Assembly: GCA_027704905.1 (NCBI GenBank) | Contig: CM051007.1 | Span: 28,010,395-28,074,394, forward strand | DNA length: 64,000 nt | Direction of reading: 5' to 3' | Source: Muraenolepis orangiensis | Taxonomy: Eukaryota > Chordata > Actinopteri > Gadiformes > Muraenolepididae | Shown: piece after piece, positions 31,201 through 56,046 of the stretch | Layout of the letters: every line of letters starts with the position of its first letter | Numbering within the stretch: the first letter of the stretch is position 1 | Program-made: the position numbers and the translations under genes | Notes under the pieces: model-generated | Seen by the model: only the letters and a program-made list of their open reading frames with translations | Told to the model about the DNA's origin: nothing | The model's database searches: none

Positions 31201-32550
31201 AAGAGGCTTATTTCAAAATAGGACTCAAGTCAAACTCTTTCAGACTATAAAAAAACAACAACATTTGATGTTGGGGTCCCGGCACGGGACATGTATACTA
31301 ATCAGGCACAAAACTCCAGAAGCAAGGCCTCCCCCAAGATAAAGGAGGAACCTGGATGCATCCAAAGTGGACAGGTGTTGGGGGATTTTACACACCTGGG
31401 CCACCGCCTGCGGCCCGCCGGTGAAGGCCGCGGCGGACACCACGCTGACCGCGCCCGACGCGTCGGTGGCCGCCTCGATGTGGTCGTCCGTTACCTGGAC
31501 GACGCGATAGGTCACCTGGGGACGGGCAGAGTGGTCAGTACTGGAACCATCCATTACTATATTACTTTGTCGTTATTTCTGCTATATTTCTTTGACGTTA
31601 CACCGCGGTTGTGTCGGCATTAGTTTGTGTGTGTGTGTGTGTGTTTGTATACAAAATCTTCTTGGGGTATATTAAGCTCAAACAAACGCAGAAGAAAAAG
31701 CAGGTATAATCCAACTCCGGGTTCTTCTCGCCAGCCGGTCCGTGTGGTATTAGTCACTAGCACGGCATCCCGCCGTTTCCTGCCGTGGTCGGGCGACGGC
31801 ACCGTGACAAGAAGGCGGGTCTTGGAGACCAGGAGGAGGAGGAGGAGTCAGCCTACCTGCCCGCCGCTGTTCTCTGTGCGGAACTGGTACTGGACATTGT
31901 GGTCTCCGAACGTAGCCTGCTGGACACTAGCGATGGTTACTGCCGTTTGCTCTTCCGTCCCCAAAGTTTCCCCTGAAACCAAAAGAAATCCGTAAATACA
32001 ATAAGAAGTGAAGCGACAGTGTGGCCATTGTAAAGCGGTGTTTGTGTGTCGCAAGCATCCATCTTTTCCAAATGCTTGTTCAATTTGCACCGAATAAAAT
32101 TTTTATTATATATATTTTTGTCAATACATAAATGGTATTACCTTCCTGCAGCTGGATCTCTTCGGCTTCCTGTTTATCGTGACTGGGTTGGAGAGAACAC
32201 ATTAGCCAGTTAGTTTACATTGACCCCTTTCTCGGAAAGGTCCCGCCTGCATCAAGGACCATTCAAATGATGTAAGCCGCTTCCTTGGCGCGGAAAGGAA
32301 GGAAGGACGGACGGACACACATACACACACACACACGAAAAAAAAAGCCACGAATGATCAACTAAAAATGCATTTTATTACAAACTGCAGTTTGTTATTG
32401 TTGCAGTTCTATATGCACTGATCGATCCAAAGCGGATCACTTAAATCAGCAACGCCCATCTCCCAGAACCGTACTGGGGGCCAAGCGCCTAGTTAGTTAG
32501 TAGTATATGTATTTTTAGTACATATTAATATTAGTATACAGTTGGGTGAG

Positions 32551-32583
<33 letters not shown>

Positions 32584-32651
32584 GTTGTTTTGAGAAACTT
32601 CCCCCCCATTGCTTTGCTGCCATGCATGCATCTCCATAACAACACAACAGC

Positions 32652-32690
<39 letters not shown>

Positions 32691-33041
32691 AGTGTTTAAC
32701 AACATATACAAACACACCTCCACCATGTGCAACCTACCCACCAACCTGCACCACCATGCATACATACACATACATACATACAAGCTGGGCTACTGCTCCC
32801 ATTCATCGTTTTATTTGCGGTGAAATAATAAGTCCCCAGCACTGACTGGTAAGTGTCACCGTGTCATTCGACTCCTCCACATGTCATGTTATGTCATGTT
32901 ATGTTACACATGCATGTGTGTGAAGAAGGAGAATACACACTCGGTTGACTTTGCGGGAGGCTAGGCTAGGCCGGCTGGTTAGCCATAGCTACTAAAGTCT
33001 TACCTCGTCGAGCTGTCCAAACTCTGTTCGAGCATATCCAT
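28226..33041 (-). CDS. usf2: Upstream stimulatory factor 2, complete, ten coding exons
   Basis: A bHLH-leucine zipper transcription factor that binds CACGTG E-boxes as a dimer in the nucleus. Exons in transcript order: 33041-33004, 32182-32142, 31972-31857, 31515-31396, 30988-30826, 30600-30513, 29744-29686, 29456-29362, 29134-29006 and 28315-28226. They total 939 nt, 312 aa; human USF2 is 346 aa. The protein starts MDMLEQSLDSS. It has the glutamine/valine-rich activation region (SVQQATFGDHN, AVIQNPFSNGG) and the USF-specific region (QFYVMMSPPDVLQ, RTIAPRTH). In the basic region H206, E210 and R214 are the base-contacting His-Glu-Arg. The helix-loop-helix (DKINNWIVTLSKIIPDCN, GGILSKACDYIRELRQ) and zipper (ELLRQQIDELKNDNALL) follow. 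RLQEGCKEVER and DNALLRAQL fit USF2 rather than USF1. The last intron carries an array of splice-acceptor copies. Confidence 0.96.
28316..28840 (-). repeat. 30-bp minisatellite made of copies of the usf2 last-exon splice acceptor
   Basis: On the - strand the true junction is TTTTCTAG|ATAGACGAGCTGAAG. The adjoining intron has about 16 tandem units TTTTCTAG|ATAGAAGAGCTGATG separated by TTATTTG or similar. The copies thus contain the acceptor and a near-copy of the first 15 coding bases of the exon. In usf2 frame one unit reads Ile-Glu-Glu-Leu-Met-Leu-Phe-Val-Phe and then TAG, because TAG is part of the acceptor. Confidence 0.92.
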
Positions 33042-33185
33042 GAAGGTCGGTCGGCTGTGTGTGTGTGTGTTAAAAAACCGCGATATACAGGGGCATAGAT
33101 ATATGGAAGAGGGAGTAGATGGAAGTGCTGATCACGGGGACAAACACACGGGTCATGTGAGGGAGAGACGACGACGGGTCCAGGA

Positions 33186-33191
33186 CACGTG
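33186..33191. promoter_or_regulatory. CACGTG E-box upstream of usf2
   Basis: A perfect USF-class E-box lies 145 bp upstream of the usf2 ATG (33041) in a GC-rich stretch. USF proteins bind this motif, so autoregulation is possible. The transcription start site was not determined. From 33300 to 34800 I see only AT-rich DNA, short (GT)n tracts and no gene. Confidence 0.45.
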
Positions 33192-34900
33192 AGACGTTCA
33201 CCACCGGGGCGACGGCCAGCTAGAACTAAAATGGAGACCGCTCGGTTCACTCGTCGTCGTCGTCTTCTTCTTCTTCCTTCCCCTCTCTCTCGCAACGACC
33301 GAGTGTCGTTAGCCGTTTTTTCCCGTTTTACGACTCTCGGAAATTGTGATTTTTCGTTTTTTAAACCGAATTCGGGGTGTGATATCGTCGTGATATAACG
33401 ATATTCGGGGATGTTGTGTGTGTTTTGTTGTTTATAATTCGTCTACTTCTCTCTCGCTCTCGGTTCCTATCGTTTCCCGACGGCCTCGTCGTTTCGCAGC
33501 TGCCGGTTGGCTCTAAACTATGGAATGGAGTCTTACTAGTTTGAGTTTATGTAATATAAATACAGGTGTGTGTGTGTGTGTATAACCATCCTATAAGGTT
33601 TGTTCGCGACGCGTTTGTAACAACGCCAGCTTTTTTTTTTTTTTTTAGAAGTCATTGTGTAGATACACAAACAGTGAATTGAAAGTCATTGTAAAAGTAA
33701 CATGTACTTTTTTACATTTGGAAACGGTGGTCATTAAAACACGGACGGACACAAGTGTTGTTGAGTTATTCAGTCGATGACTTAAGTGTATTAAAAAACG
33801 AAACGGTTTTTAAGTGTGAAACAGCGCAGTCTTTGGAGCGCCCAGCCCAGGTGACCGCTGAGATCCAATCCGTGTTTTCCGACAGACCACATGACAGCCG
33901 GGGCTCCCACTCCACACACACACAGCGACGACACGGTGCAGGATATTTACGACTCTCTCTCTCTCATTCCAAACGCACACATTCACGATCCCTTACACGC
34001 AAAATACGCATTTAATGCGTTTTTTCCCCCTCCTTTTCGTGTTCCTATCGATAAAGGTTATCGATATCATGCCTGCAGGCTGTCGCGCATTTACGCACAG
34101 ACCCATGTATCCCCTACTATCTGTTTGTCCGCCTGATACGGACTATTATTGTGGTTCAAATGTACCAAATTGCATGTATATATGGGATTTATCGGCAAAT
34201 AAATAACACGTCGGAGTTCACGAACGTTCAGAAAATACTTTCGGAACACAACGAAATAAAAGCGCGGTTTTCAGATGTTCTACAGAACGTCTCTGCCAAC
34301 ATTCTCCGCTAAGTGTTGTCATATGTGGACGTTGAATCAGAGGAACCCAAACAGTGCCAATCACTAGTACTTTATATCGGGTGTGTGTATATATCTATCT
34401 ATATCTATATATAGATAGATAGATACAACGGTGATATAAATGGAATGCAACACGTAATGCGTGTGTGTGCGCGCACCAGTATTGCATCCGTTTTATTTAT
34501 TTAAATATATATATAAATATATATTTGGATTCTTTATTTGTTTAAACTTTAGACTCATTGAGAGCAGAACACATGCAACACAAGAAACCCCAAGTCAACG
34601 GGTGCACACGCACACGCACACGCACACTACATACTATATCTAGAGGGCTCGGATGAATCAGCCGGTTGGCATGGGTCACTGTTTGGTGTTTGGAAACTCT
34701 CCTGCATAGAAACGGATGCATATCAAACACACACATTAGTCACACAGATATGGAAGGGAAAAGCAGATATGGTGAGAAAAAAAGGGGAAAGAGAGAACAA
34801 TAGAGGGAAAAGACAAGAGGAATGAGCAGTAACCTCCATGTACCACAAAGCGCAGAAGGCCTGCCTCTGCTCTCTCTCCTCTCCTCCCATCTCATTCTTT

Positions 34901-34934
34901 CCTATATGGGCACAGAGACAGTAGCTCTGAGTCA
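34901..34934 (+). promoter_or_regulatory. Candidate lmna promoter: CArG-like CCTATATGGG and AP-1 site TGAGTCA
   Basis: CCTATATGGG (34901-34910) is one base from the SRF consensus CC(A/T)6GG and also contains TATAT. TGAGTCA (34928-34934) is a perfect AP-1 site; AP-1 control of a mammalian lamin A promoter is known. Both lie just before a candidate non-coding exon. Confidence 0.4.
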
Positions 34935-34939
34935 GAGCA

Positions 34940-34973
34940 GCCAGAGAGAGAGCCAGAGTCAGAGAGAGGAGGT

Positions 34974-35027
<54 letters not shown>

Positions 35028-35107
35028 ATCACAACCGGAATCCACATCTCATCTCAGTCGGTCGACACCGCCATCCTCATAATCTACCTTTGACTTCATA
35101 TCGACAG
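34940..35107 (+). other. Candidate non-coding first exon of lmna, with (GA)n
   Basis: The strong donor TCGACAG|GTGAGT at 35108 follows a (GA)n tract (34975-35025). The lmna start exon has the acceptor AAATTTTAG ending at 35935, so an 828-nt 5' UTR intron is plausible. The start of the exon is unknown. Confidence 0.45.
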
Positions 35108-35989
35108 GTGAGTCTCAAAAAGGGCAATTCCAATTCCCATTTTATTTTTTAAATAATATGTTTTTGAAAGGTAAATCATTTTCTCCCCTCCGGTTGGGTG
35201 GAGTACACAGGGTGGAGCCGACCACTCCCTTTGCCATACGCTACAGCCAAGATACAGGCATATAGGAATGTACTTCAGGCGCCATATCGGTTTGTGTGTT
35301 GCTACTTCACACTGTTACGGGAAGTTTACACATTGATAGAAAATAGAAAATGTTTAACTCAATGGGACAATGGGAGTTGAACCGTTCATTTTCAGTGTGA
35401 AAAGTTAAATTTGGGTTATCGTTATGTTTCCTTTGAATGTATTATATTGTTTCTCAATATTTTTTATATGTTTTCGATCACTTATTATATAAATGTCACT
35501 TTGAGGCATTTTGACTTGAGTCAAATGACATCTGGCATACAGCAGGCCGATCTAAGAGGTAGCAGAAGACGTAGATATATTTAGAAGAAGCTTTCCCAGG
35601 GTTTTATTTTGTTAGTATGTCGCCTGGTCTAGCCTATAACATATTAATTACGTTATATACAGTTCATTACACATGGTTGGCATGGAACCTTCTAGCGCCT
35701 TCATGCCAATGCGCTGACAGTTTAGCAAAGACACGACGCCATTTTGAGAATATTTGACTACTAGTGATAACCTACACAGGGGACCAACATGAGCACCTGC
35801 CACCAGACAATGGGCGGATTGAATTGCGCATTTAGCAGGTCCCAATCATTCAGGGTTACACTTATTACGACTTTTGGTGGGTAAAAAAAACGGTAAAAAG
35901 ACGAAATTCTTAAAACTACATTTTTTAAATTTTAGCATTGAACTTTCTGCTTCCCTCACACATCGACGACGCCGCCACAGGGACCAACC

Positions 35990-47733
<11,744 letters not shown>

Positions 47734-48415
47734 GGCCGTGGAACCCGCCTAGCAACATGGACACGCCCCCCCCCCCCCCCCCCCCTCTAGGGGGCCAGAG
47801 GAAAACAGTGTGCCTTTTCTTCTGTTGTATTTTTTTTTTATATATATAACCATCGGGACAATGTATACCTTTTAAAAGACAATTCCGCTATTAACATGTC
47901 CATATGCATGCATCCATATGTATCTGTGACCGAGGAAATAACGTGGCTTCCTTGTCAGTTATGGGTTGTTTTTTTTAAAGAAGGGGGAAGTAGAGCTAGC
48001 TTCACACCACATGTGCGTGTGTGAGTGTGTGTGTGTGTGTGTGTGTGGGTGGGGGGGTGGGGGGTGGGGGGGGGTGGGCTCTCTGTTACTGTATTCTACT
48101 TTGAGACGCAGTTACCACTATTTTTATACTCCTTTGTATTCCAAACAGACGTACAGGAAGCTGGAACAAGTGATGATAGTTACGGTAGATAGTTACGGCT
48201 CTTTTTTTATACTGTAGCTTGAGGGTATGCATTTTTACAGAATTACCCTAATTAGGCGCTTTATTTTCTTAATTTCCAAACAGTTTATTATGACTAGAAA
48301 CAACATGAAGACTATTTTCTTAGGGGCACCGTCTTGTCTTTCCGAAATCAACTTGAATTTTGTGCCCACTTGAATATTTTTTTGGACAAATAAAAACGTT
48401 TTTCATTAAATATCT
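47734..48415 (+). other. lmna 3' UTR with poly(A) signal AATAAA at 48389-48394
   Basis: The hexamer GGACAAATAAAAACG lies 656 nt after the stop. The UTR includes a 17-C run (about 47768-47785), (GT)n and a G-rich stretch at about 48015-48078. Confidence 0.55.
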
Positions 48416-48549
48416 GGTGACTCTTATTGGATGCTCTGTGAACCGTCAGTACGAGAATTAGTTGAAACATTATCTTTATAGACGTGTGAGGGAGTAATTA
48501 ACTGAATTACATTGAGTAGCAGTTACTTAATCAAATGTGGTCTTGTGAA

Positions 48550-48800
48550 TAGATTAGATTAGATTAGATTAGATCATTGTACAGCACAAGTACAGTACAG
48601 CGAAAAGAAGTTGGCATCTAACCAGAGTGCAGATGCTGCAGTAAAGTGCATGGTCATATACAATTTACAGTTTAGAGTGGCTAAAAGACGGTTTACTAGG
48701 TATACAAACAGTTATAAAATAACTTATAGAGTATGTTTGAGATATGTGCATAATAATAGGTATATATATATACAGGTAAGTATACAAGTATTCAACAGTG
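48550..48800 (+). mobile_element. Interspersed repeat copy, paralogous to 6395-6690
   Basis: It shares GGCATCTAACCAGAGTGCA, TGCATGGTCAT, TTTACAGTT, AAAAGACGGTTTACTAGGTA and TATATATACAGGTAAGTA with the first copy. The rest of 48800-50459 is AT-rich intergenic DNA with an L2-like 3' fragment at about 50120-50175 and no gene before naxe. Confidence 0.6.
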
Positions 48801-50459
48801 TTCAATTGCAATGCAATTATGAAAAACAGGATAGATATATATAAATGTATATACATCAGGTCAGTGAGCAGGGATATGCAGTTGTATCAACAGTTGAACA
48901 TTAAAATATATACGGTAGGTACAATAAAAATGTAAAAATGTACACGCTGTCATACAGGTATGTTATCAATGAATATGTCAAGGTAGAGGTAGGGAGTTAT
49001 GATTACAGTGCGAGGCAGTCGAAAAAAAATACATTATTGAACAACAATAACAATGCAGTTAATCAATAGATATTTCAGTGTCCTCCAAAACTACTCCAAG
49101 TAAAATACTTAAAATACAGATTTAATTTCAGAATAAAATTCAAAGATTCCTTCACAAGAAAAGTTATTGAGAGTGTGCAGTTAAACAAATAAAAGTCAAT
49201 CCAAATGTAATCTTTGTATTATGTTTTGTGTGTTTTATATGTTTTTGTGTTGTATGTTTTGTATTTGTATTATGTTATGATGCATTATTGTTTAAAACTA
49301 AAAAATAAGAATGAAATCAGTTTATAATATGGCATGGGGGTTGCATAGGAAATCAAATATATCAATCAATGTGGTGATCTTTGTTACGGAGACTTTTTTT
49401 TGCTCGGAACTTTTAGTTTGAAAAAAAATAGTTTGAAGAAAGAAAATAGTTACGCTTTTACTTTGAAAATAACTAAACCAGGAAGTCGTCTACGACTGGG
49501 GAGTGGACCAAAACAACACTAACCACAGTGCTGCTGCTCTGACCCTTTCTCAGGTTTTGTTGCATTATCTTCATTGAACAAGTTATATAAACGTTAAATT
49601 ATATTTGGATAGTGTATAATATATATAGATAGATCGATATAATAGATATATAATAGACGTCAGCCACAGTTGATATTTGGTTGAGAGTGTCACTTAATCA
49701 CTAAATTAAAGTCAAATGTCCCTCCTTCGTAGCTGAACATGGACGTCTTGTTGACATTAAGGTCTCATTAAGTTAAAGTCTCAAATTAAACACACAAGTT
49801 CTGTGTATTTGTATGGTTCTAATATTCACGTCCAACAACAACTAACCCCTCACGACAGCCAACTGGTTGACAATAATACTACTCTAATGTGTTATTAGAG
49901 TAGTATTGTGTTATTATGTCCACCAGGTGTCTGTTCTGTGTAACTTACTATCCAGTACAGTAAAGTCAACTGTAAATTGCATCAATACTATAATACTAAG
50001 TTGTGTGTACATATTTCTAATTTGCACCACTTGTACATAGGCCCACTGCAATATGTCTCTATATTTTGGCCAGTTTTTAAATAATGTATATTTATATATT
50101 TATAGTTTCAATTGCTGTTATGTTAGTTCTGAAGAACAGTTTCTACCCCAGAGCCATAAGGAAATTGAACGCTGTCTATTGTAGGTTACAGTAACCTTTG
50201 AATCTGTAAAGTTGTGTTAAGTTTTTAAATAATTTCTTGAAATAGTTTCTTAAAATCATTTTCATCGTTATTTTTGAACAGTCGAACTGAAATTGCTACA
50301 CAATTTCATTCTTCTTTTTCTCCTTTTCTCTTTTCTTTGTGGATGGCACTAGCGTTTAGGTGCATTACCGCCACACAATTGTGTTACGCTTGCAATGTGC
50401 AATGACGCTCTAAAGGCATCCTGATTGTGATTCTTCTTCCAGGTGCGCGTCCCGTCTGG

Positions 50460-52358
50460 ATGTTGAGCGTCCGTGCTCTGCTGGGGGTCGGGCTCCTGGT
50501 GACGTCGAGGGCCGCCGCCGTCTCTGCGCAGTGGGGGGGCGCATGTCCTCCCGCTAGTCTCCTACACAAGGAATACCCGCAGCGCTACAGCAGCACACAC
50601 ACGTCTAGCAACAGTATGGCGCAGTCCATCAAATACTTGGGGTACAAATACAACTCTTTGCACTACTGGAGATGTCAATACCTAAAAGTATTTACCTTAA
50701 AAATACCCACCATTATACAGTCACATGTGCTTTCATTCAAGGTTATCCCAGGTTTGTCCATCAAAATTCAGCGCTACCAAGTCGGCTTGTTGTTGTGTGT
50801 GTGTGTCGGCTGACCTGAAGGGGTGGGGGCGGGGTTTGTTGCTGTGATTGACAGGCAAGAGGAAGCGCAGAAAATCGACCAGGAGCTATTCACGGAGTAC
50901 GGCTTCAGCGTGGACCAGCTGATGGAGCTGGCTGGTCTCAGCTGTGCCCACGCCATCTCCAGGGTGAGTCCCTTACACTCCATTTGATACACAAATTCAG
51001 ATTCAGTTTCAGTGAAATGTTATTGGCGGCTCCGAAGATGTGCTCAAAATCACAGGAATACACGGGTTAGAAAAATTACCAAAATTACAAGAATTACAAA
51101 ATAACTATTAATGACACAAACGTACACATTACAAATGTACGAGTTATAAAGGTACAATGACACAGATATTTACATGATTGCGAACAGTATAAATATATAT
51201 GTATATAAAGTGTAAAACGTGTAGTGTAGTGCAGATATTCCAGTTGCTGTGGAACTACTGGACTCTGAAGAAATTAAGAAAAAAACCCTTGGATAAGTCA
51301 CTGAACTGGTTTTGGCTCACACAGACAGGCAGGCAGACAGGCAGGCAAGCAGACAGGCAAGCAGACAGGCATGCAGACAGGCAGGCAGACAGGCAGGCAG
51401 ACAGGCAGGCAGACAGGCACAGTCAACTCTAAACGGATGAACCCAAATCCGATATTTTCAGTCAAATCAGAGCATTAGCTAACTGATGGCTGTGGCGTTT
51501 CTAACCAATTTAGCTTAAAATAATAGCCCTTCAATCCTACATACAGCACCCTTTAAATTACATTTGTTTTGTTCCATGTCCTTATGTGTTGTTTTGTTGT
51601 CTAATCTAATCTCATTTTATTGTCTAAATCACCCTCTTGTCTGCTCTCTTGTCTGCAGTCCCCCGGGACATTCAACATTTACTTATTGCTAGATTAGATT
51701 AGATTAGAGGCACTGTATTCATCCCAGAGGTTTTTCTTCCGTCGTAATAGCAGCACACATTATACAAATATGATGTTGATTTGAAAAGACAGGTAGTAAT
51801 ACAAAACAGGACTAAAAACGGAATCGTGTGAATTCAGTGATCAGACAGAAGTTATTAAGGAGCAGGTAGGGGTAAGGAGTTGTCTTACATGTAGACCGAG
51901 AACATGGGGGAATCGAACCCAGAACCTCTTAGTTGGGAGTCAGTCACCTCGATAATCACTAGACTGTGTGACTAACAACGGCCGCCAGGGGGAGCCAAAC
52001 GTTCCGCCAGGCCAGCTCCCGTTGAGCGTTGAGTGCATTGTGAGTGCGTGTTAGAGTGCGCTTTAGTGGCTCAGCAGCCACAGTGGGAGGAGTCCAGAGA
52101 GATGAGATGGAGTCAGAAAGGACGACCTTGGTTCTGTAATATGATATCATAGATGTGTGTTATTGTTCTTCCAGGATTTGATTTGCGAACGCTTGATCTT
52201 TCTGTCAATGTCAGCCTGTGTTTCCGTTTGGCTATGTCAGTATGTCTGTCAGTATTTCTGTCTGTCAGTTACTGTCTTTGTCAGTTAGTCTGTCTGTCTG
52301 TATGTGTATATATATATATATATATATATGTCTGTCTGCCCATCAATCCATGTCTGCA

Positions 52359-52400
<42 letters not shown>

Positions 52401-52488
52401 GGTCTGTCTCTCCATCCGTCCACTGCTATGGTCAGTTAGAAGCTTTCCCCTGCTAACAGAGGAGAGCCGTTAGAGAGCTATAACCCCC

Positions 52489-52523
<35 letters not shown>

Positions 52524-52813
52524 GCACACACACACACACACACGCACACACGCGCCCTGCCTGCTGTCTGCTCCTCTGTCTGAGTGATGGGTCCCAGGAG
52601 TAGCTCTCCTCCTGTATTGATGTGTCCTGCAGGCCTACCCACTCAGCTCCCTGGTCAGGGCCACGCCCTCCCTGCTGGTGATCTGCGGCCCGGGGAACAA
52701 CGGAGGCGATGGCTTGGTCTGCGCCCGACATCTCAAGCTCTTTGTGAGTGAGTGAGCCGGCCTCTCGAAAACAAAGGGGTTCTGTCTGTCTGTAACTAAC
52801 ACCCATTCAAACC

Positions 52814-52850
<37 letters not shown>

Positions 52851-53716
52851 TGCCTTTATTGTCACCGTACGAGTAATACAAAATTGACGTGCAATCCCCA
52901 AGACGCTCTTTCAATCAATACTAAATATAATTGAATCGATAAAAAAAAAGCCTAGGACGTAAACCTAGGATATACACCACTAAATATATATACCACTAAA
53001 TATATACACCACTAAATATACATACCACTAAATATATACACCACTAGATATATATACCACTAAATATATACACCACTAGATATATACACCACTAGATATA
53101 TACACCACTAAATATATATACCACTAGATATATACACCACTAGATATATACACCACTAAATATATACACCACTAGATATATACACCACTAAATATATACA
53201 CCACTAGATATATACACCACTAGATATATACACCACTAAATATATACACCACTAGATATATACACCACTAGATATATACACCACTAGATATATACACCAC
53301 TAAATATACACACCACTAGATATATACACCACTAGATATATATACACCACTAGATATATACACCACTAGATATATACACCACTAAATATATACACCACTA
53401 GATATATACACCACTAGATATATACACCACTAAATATATATACACCACTAGATATATACACCACTAGATATATACACCACTAGATATATACACCACTAAA
53501 GGTACCAGTAGAATACGTTAGTGTATTCCTGCCTCTTTCCGTCTCTTTTGTAAGGCCAGTGCACGCATTGCACCCACCGGTCCGTCGCGTCGTCCCTGGG
53601 GACTAAACTGGGTAGTCTGTACGTCACTAAATGTACCAGTCGAACACGTGGGGGTACAGTCCGTTTTACCACCCAAAAAAAAAGGGTGGTGTTTTTGTTC
53701 CTGCACCTCCCTGAGC

Positions 53717-53751
<35 letters not shown>

Positions 53752-55688
53752 TTTTTTTATCCGGTCTCAGCGAAAAACACACTCTGAGGACTAATCCGCT
53801 GCGCTCGACATTTTCAACTCTTTGCCAGCGTCTCCTGTTATAAAAGGTCACCTTTAAAAAGCCCACCGGCGATGTCTTGGTTTCCTGGGGAATATGTGAA
53901 ATAGTGACGCTGTGACTGTGAAACCCAGAGAGGAGCGCTACATTAACGCTCGGTAAGTGGGGCCGCTTTCACTAATCTCCGTCAATATGAGGTCAGGACA
54001 TCTCTGAATTAACCGCTGGCCTGGTTTAGAACCGGCAAAGGGCTGTGAACCAAAGTACTCTTTAATAGGGTTTGTTGTGAAACACCTCCTGTGGTTGATC
54101 ACTCTCCCGTGCCCTCTCACCACCCCATCAACCACCTGGGCGAAGATGGATGGTTATTATTAGCTGTTTATTAATGGCGACGAGGACGCATTACAGGTCA
54201 ATCTCTACATAGTAGGCAGTATTATCCAAAACCAAGCACTGCTTTTGCTTCTCCTGTAGCAACTAGAAGATTGGCCTCATAATTAGTTTGTACGTTTTCG
54301 AAAAAAACAATGTTTCTATGTATTTCTCATTAATATCGTACGTGCTTGTGCACAGCGCTCCTGGAATCAAATTGTCGTGTATACTCTGTTTTAGACGCGT
54401 ATTGGACCTTATATCCTATTGTAGCAGACCACGCTGCCACCAGCCATTCAAATGGCTTCTTGAGGGCTCCTCCTGAAGGACACAGGGGGACGAGGAATCC
54501 CGTTTATTGCAGACTTTGAATAATGGACAGAACGGAGCAGATGGTACACGCTAGAGCTCTTCTCCTCTAGTGTGTGTGGTGGAGGCTGTTTTAACCTGTG
54601 GGCCTTGATTAACAATGACCCACAGGTGTGCAGCCTCACCAGCCAATCAGTCGAACTCAGGCCAGGTGAGGCTGCTTAAACCAGCCACCAACCACACACA
54701 CTCCACACCTATAGTATACCCAGAGAATATAGAATCGATATTGGTGCCTCTCCATTGAGGTACATTGACAACCTTTTTGTCCTCTGTGGCCTGCCGTAGG
54801 GCTACGAGCCATCCATCCTGTACCCCAAGAGGCCCAACAAGCCTCTCTTCCAGGGCCTCACCACCCAGTGTGAGAAGATGGACATCCCCTTCCTGTCTGA
54901 GATGCCCGAGGTATTCTCTCCATTCTCCTACTCCTTTCCTCCTCCTCCTCCTCCTCCTCTCCTCCTCCTCCTCCTCCTCCTCCTCCTCCTCCTCCTCCTC
55001 CTCTATCCCTCTCCTCCCCCTCTTCCCCCTCCTCCTCCAGTCTTCCCCTCCGTCTGTTTCCTCTCTCTGCTCTCCGTGCCTTGGGGGTGGCTTGGGGTCT
55101 AACTCTGGGTTTTCCCCAGGCCAAGGTGATCGACCAGGCCTACAACCTGGTGATCGACGCCATCTTCGGCTTCAGCTTCGCGGGGGCCGTCCGGGAGCCG
55201 TTCGGCTCCATCCTGGAGGTGTTGAAGGGCTCCACCGTGCCCGTGGCCAGCATCGACATCCCCTCGGGTGGGTCCAGAGGGGTAGAGCTCCACAGGGTCC
55301 GGGGGTCTGAGTCCGGAACCCCCAGCTAACTAACGAGATCAGTGATTCATTCAGTGGTGATTCAGCAGTGATTCATTTTTTTACGAATGACATTTGTTTG
55401 GTGGATGCTTTAACCCAAAGACCCAAAGACCCATTAGTCAATGAGTCATCAGTAAGGATTCTTTAACATCTTTAGTATATGTACTCCCCTCTCTGGTTGT
55501 ATTATGTGTTGGTTCATGTGTTGTTGAACTCACTGAACTAGGAGTGCTGCCACTATCATAACATTGTCATAAACATTACACTTTCATACTTTGCTGGACT
55601 TTCTGGACTCATCATCGTGACTGCACTGTATTCATGATGCTGCTGCACTACTGGCACTTTAAATGCTTTTAAAGTTTTATTCAGTTTT

Positions 55689-55748
<60 letters not shown>

Positions 55749-56046
55749 GAGATCCATACTGTGGGAGGGAGCCTTCCAATGTACTTGTTGCAAATGGCCA
55801 ATAAATCTCTTGTTTATTGTATCTTGTTGTTGTCTGTGTCCTAAAGGCTGGGACGTGGAGCAGGGCAGCCCGGACGGCCTCCAGCCTGACATGCTCATCT
55901 CCCTGACCGCGCCCAAGAGGTCGGCGGCCCTCTTCCGAGGTCGCTACCACTTCCTGGGCGGGCGTTTCGTCCCCCGGTCCCTGGAGGAGAGGCACCAGCT
56001 CCACCTGCCCCGCTACCCCGGGACAGACTGTGTGCTACAGCTCTAG
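50460..56046 (+). CDS. naxe: NAD(P)H-hydrate epimerase, complete, six coding exons
   Basis: It epimerises the damaged R/S forms of hydrated NAD(P)H so that the NAXD dehydratase can repair them; in mammals it acts in mitochondria and cytosol. Exons: 50460-50641, 50855-50963, 52633-52743, 54800-54910, 55120-55267 and 55847-56046. They total 861 nt, 286 aa (human 288). The N-terminus MLSVRALLGVGLLVTSRAAA fits a mitochondrial presequence. The YjeF N-terminal fold follows: QEEAQKIDQELFTEYGFSVD, LMELAGLSCAHAI, the nucleotide loop VICGPGNNGGDGLVCARHL (113-131), YPKRPNKPLF, DAIFGFSF (184-191), IDIPSGWDVE and the end FLGGRFVPRSLEE. The exon with ATG 50460 follows an acceptor-like TTCTTCTTCCAG at 50442, so a 5' UTR exon is possible. 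LMNA and NAXE are also linked at human 1q22. Confidence 0.95.
51322..51420 (+). repeat. (CAGGCAGA)n tetranucleotide-type repeat, naxe intron 2
   Basis: CAGACAGGCAGG units occupy about 100 bp. A (CTGT)n tract lies at 52362-52400 and (CA)n at about 52491-52545 in the same intron. Confidence 0.9.
51890..51975 (-). mobile_element. tRNA-like / SINE head fragment (- strand), naxe intron 2
   Basis: On the - strand CAGTCTAGTGATTATCGAGG, ACTCCCAACTAAGAGG and TTCTGGGTTCGATTCCCCC form an A-box-like region and a good B box (GGTTCGATTCC), as in a tRNA-derived SINE. A cloverleaf was not established. Confidence 0.5.
52960..53505 (+). repeat. 16-bp minisatellite TATATACACCACTAGA, about 34 units, naxe intron 3
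   Basis: ACCACTA(G/A)ATATATAC is repeated with (TA)n length variation. G and A variants alternate irregularly, suggesting repeated slippage or unequal exchange. Confidence 0.95.
54935..55040 (+). repeat. (TCC)n repeat, naxe intron 4
   Basis: A polypyrimidine tract near the exon 5 acceptor; the last 80 nt before exon 5 are ordinary sequence. Confidence 0.9.
55535..55835 (+). mobile_element. LINE 3' tail (copy 4, + strand), naxe intron 5, with (TA)n inside
   Basis: AGGAGTGCTGCCACTATCAT, TTGCTGGACTTTCTGGACTC and GATGCTGCTGCACTACTGGC match the other copies. It ends GTACTTGTTGCAAATGGCCA about 45 bp before exon 6. A (TA)n tract (55691-55745) interrupts the tail. Confidence 0.7.
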
